Shown here: piece after piece, positions 24,472-25,951 of the stretch | How the letters are laid out: every line of letters starts with the position of its first letter | Position numbering within the stretch: position 1 is the stretch's first letter | Assembly (NCBI GenBank): GCA_964543235.1 | Contig: CAZIXE010000047.1 | Coordinates: 1 to 25,951 of the forward strand | Origin: JANMMJ01 sp964543235 | Lineage (GTDB): Bacteria > Pseudomonadota > Alphaproteobacteria > Rhizobiales > Aestuariivirgaceae | DNA length: 25,951 nucleotides | Direction of reading: 5' to 3' | The notes under the pieces: generated by a model | What the model was told of the DNA's origin: nothing | Seen by the model: the letters and a program-made list of their open reading frames with translations, nothing else | The model's database searches: none | Position numbers and translations under genes: made by a program

Positions 24472-25656
24472 TCATCGTCTGATGGCCTCAATCCAACCCT
24501 TGGCCTGCTTGGCAATCTCATAAAGTGCCGGCCTTGAGGAAATCCAGCGGCTGGCTCTGACCCTGGCGCGGATCAGGTGACTATAGATCTGACCCCGTGC
24601 GGAAATTCCGAAGACTTCGGTCATGAGAGTCGCCGAGCGTTCGCACCATTCCGCCTTGTAGGCCTCTTCGCCCAGGGACAGGTCGAATTCCCCGACACCC
24701 TGTTCGCAGCAGTGTTTCAGCACATGCATCAGCAGGTGGGTGCCCGGCGACAGCCTGCCGAGCCGCCCATCGGTCATCGCAGTCTGATAGAGGAGCCACG
24801 ACTGCGGATCTCTGAAGCCAAAAGCGATGGCCGCCGGCTGGCCGCCGACATGCAATGCGGCAACCCAGGTGTCCTGGGCAATGCGGCCACCGAAGTAATC
24901 CATCAGGAAGGCTCTGGTCCCGGGGTCGTGGAAGGGATTTCTGTGTCCGATCTTGCGCAACTGGTCCGATTTCATGTCGAGACAGGTTCCGACCAGCCGG
25001 GTCGCTTCCGGAACCGAGTCGGCAATGCCCATCTCCACCGGGCCGAGCTTCGACAGGGCCGCGAGCTTTTCCTTGAGCCGGCGCCGCGTCTTGGCGCTTC
25101 TCTTGCTCTTGAAGTAATCGTCCCAGTTTGGCGAAAGCACCGTCGAGTGGGCGCCGGCATGATAGGCAATGGCGTGACTGCCGACAAAGGGGTTGGGGAA
25201 TGCTGCGAGCTGTTGCGGCTGCTTCTGGAGATAGACCAGGTCGGCACCGCCGATCGCTTCGGCAGCGGCCCTGATGATCTGCCGGAGGCCGGCATGATCA
25301 AAGGAGCCGAGGAACTGGCGATGGATCAGCGGCGCGCAATAATCGTTGAGATCATCGGCCCGCCAGCACAGTTGCCGCAACAGGCGATTGGATCGCAGGC
25401 ACATGGGCAGAACGATCAGCGGTTCCGTCCCCCGGTATCCGACAATGGTCACGGCACGCCAACCATTGGGTGAGCCGAGAAGATGCTGCCATTGGTCGAG
25501 CCAGCTGCGCCGCTGGAATGGCGTCAGCAGTGCTTGCGGTGACAGCCGATCGATTGCCGCTCCAGCCCCGACGCAATCCTCACCCTCAAAAACCATGATG
25601 TGATCGATTGTGGCCAAGTTCGGCGAATGAACTGCCGCTTCGCGGCATTTTGACAT
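24472..25656 (-). CDS. CelD/BcsL-type GNAT acetyltransferase (second copy)
   Basis: About 394 residues from ATG 25656. It shares the plan of its neighbour: FKSKRSAKTRRRLKEKLAAL, then CLDMKSDQLRKIGHRNPFHD, ALHVGGQPAAIAFGFRD and LSPGTHLLMHVLKHCCEQGVGEFDLSLGEEAYKAEWC, the conserved end block of this family. The start is uncertain: ATG 25656 and ATG 25596 are possible and TTG 25740 is less likely; none has a clear ribosome site. It is the first gene of a minus-strand pair, with 77 bases to the next. Probable substrate: a surface glycan or its lipid carrier. Confidence 0.8.
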   Translation of the reverse strand: MSKCREAAVHSPNLATIDHIMVFEGEDCVGAGAAIDRLSPQALLTPFQRRSWLDQWQHLLGSPNGWRAVTIVGYRGTEPLIVLPMCLRSNRLLRQLCWRADDLNDYCAPLIHRQFLGSFDHAGLRQIIRAAAEAIGGADLVYLQKQPQQLAAFPNPFVGSHAIAYHAGAHSTVLSPNWDDYFKSKRSAKTRRRLKEKLAALSKLGPVEMGIADSVPEATRLVGTCLDMKSDQLRKIGHRNPFHDPGTRAFLMDYFGGRIAQDTWVAALHVGGQPAAIAFGFRDPQSWLLYQTAMTDGRLGRLSPGTHLLMHVLKHCCEQGVGEFDLSLGEEAYKAEWCERSATLMTEVFGISARGQIYSHLIRARVRASRWISSRPALYEIAKQAKGWIEAIRR

Positions 25657-25740
25657 CGATTCGCTCAAGAACCCACTTTCGGCAGCCTTCCGCGCCGGTC
25701 TTCTGACTTCAACATCTGGTCGCAAGTCTACTGCCAACAA

Positions 25741-25899
25741 GAGAAAAGTAGCAAAGGATAATCAATTTTAAAATGAATAGTGTAAAACACCCTCTTAACG
25801 CGCACCCGACAGTACGTGCGGTTCCGGTGCAACCGGCCGCTGTCAATTACACCGGGGCTGCCCCTGGAAGGCAGCTGCCGGCGCCCGATGCCCATCAAT
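25741..25899. other. Non-coding junction, AT-rich then GC-rich
   Basis: The first 55 bases (about 25741-25795) are clearly richer in A and T than any other stretch nearby and may hold the promoter of the acetyltransferase genes. The rest is GC-rich with no supported gene. It ends at the second prpE-end copy. Confidence 0.4.
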
Positions 25900-25951
25900 C
25901 GGCAATCCTCGCGGAGATCGCCGCGGCGATGCGGGAGATGGGATCGTCTAG
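25900..25951 (+). repeat. Direct repeat, right copy (diverged prpE 3' end)
   Basis: In frame this reads AILAEIAAAMREMG, against AILEEITAAMREKG in prpE. A one-base loss near 25940 shifts the last codons, and TGA has become TAG in another frame, so it is a decayed gene end. The bases before it (QLPAPDAHQS) partly fit prpE (KMPATIDDP), so homology may begin near 25865. It runs to the window edge. Confidence 0.75.

Overview
The window reads as a chromosome segment of a high-GC alphaproteobacterium, most likely of the order Hyphomicrobiales (Rhizobiales). The support is an RcdA-type (DUF1465) gene, a DUF1192 gene, a cysteine-free bL31, a GTTC-N7-GTTC LexA box typical of this class, and conserved hypothetical families I associate with this order. 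I see no rRNA, tRNA, CRISPR array, transposase or integrase.

Layout. Positions 1-5000 are accessory: a solitary OLD-family ATPase/TOPRIM nuclease, two separate copies of the last codons of pntB (transhydrogenase beta subunit), and three toxin-antitoxin loci (HigBA-like, MntA/HepT-like with a damaged HepT start, and VapBC). Positions 5000-9200 hold an SOS-box-controlled conserved hypothetical gene, then a divergent iron-associated unit (imelysin plus di-heme oxidoreductase against a PiuC-type dioxygenase) with a shared near-repeat over the promoters. Positions 9286-13479 are core-like: a MotA/ExbB-like plus MotB/OmpA-like pair, an MsbA-like ABC exporter and rpmE. A HicBA pair follows. Positions 14134-17178 hold a lytic transglycosylase with SPOR domain, rcdA, a probable small RNA on the minus strand, a DUF1192 gene and a quinone oxidoreductase. 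prpE (propionyl-CoA synthetase) follows.

From the prpE stop codon to the end of the window lies a surface-glycan cassette: ATP-grasp ligase, Wzx-like flippase, a nucleotidyltransferase/thymidylate-kinase-like fusion and two CelD/BcsL-type acetyltransferases. A diverged second copy of the prpE 3' end closes the window, so the cassette sits between direct repeats of that gene end.

The main theme is that two unrelated loci (pntB and prpE) both show accessory DNA bounded by copies of the 3' end of a housekeeping gene, with no recombinase in view. Other points of interest are the small RNA with a CUCCU loop and CtrA-like site, the SOS-controlled unknown gene, three promoters that place the transcript start on the ATG (leaderless), and the paired iron-type operators.
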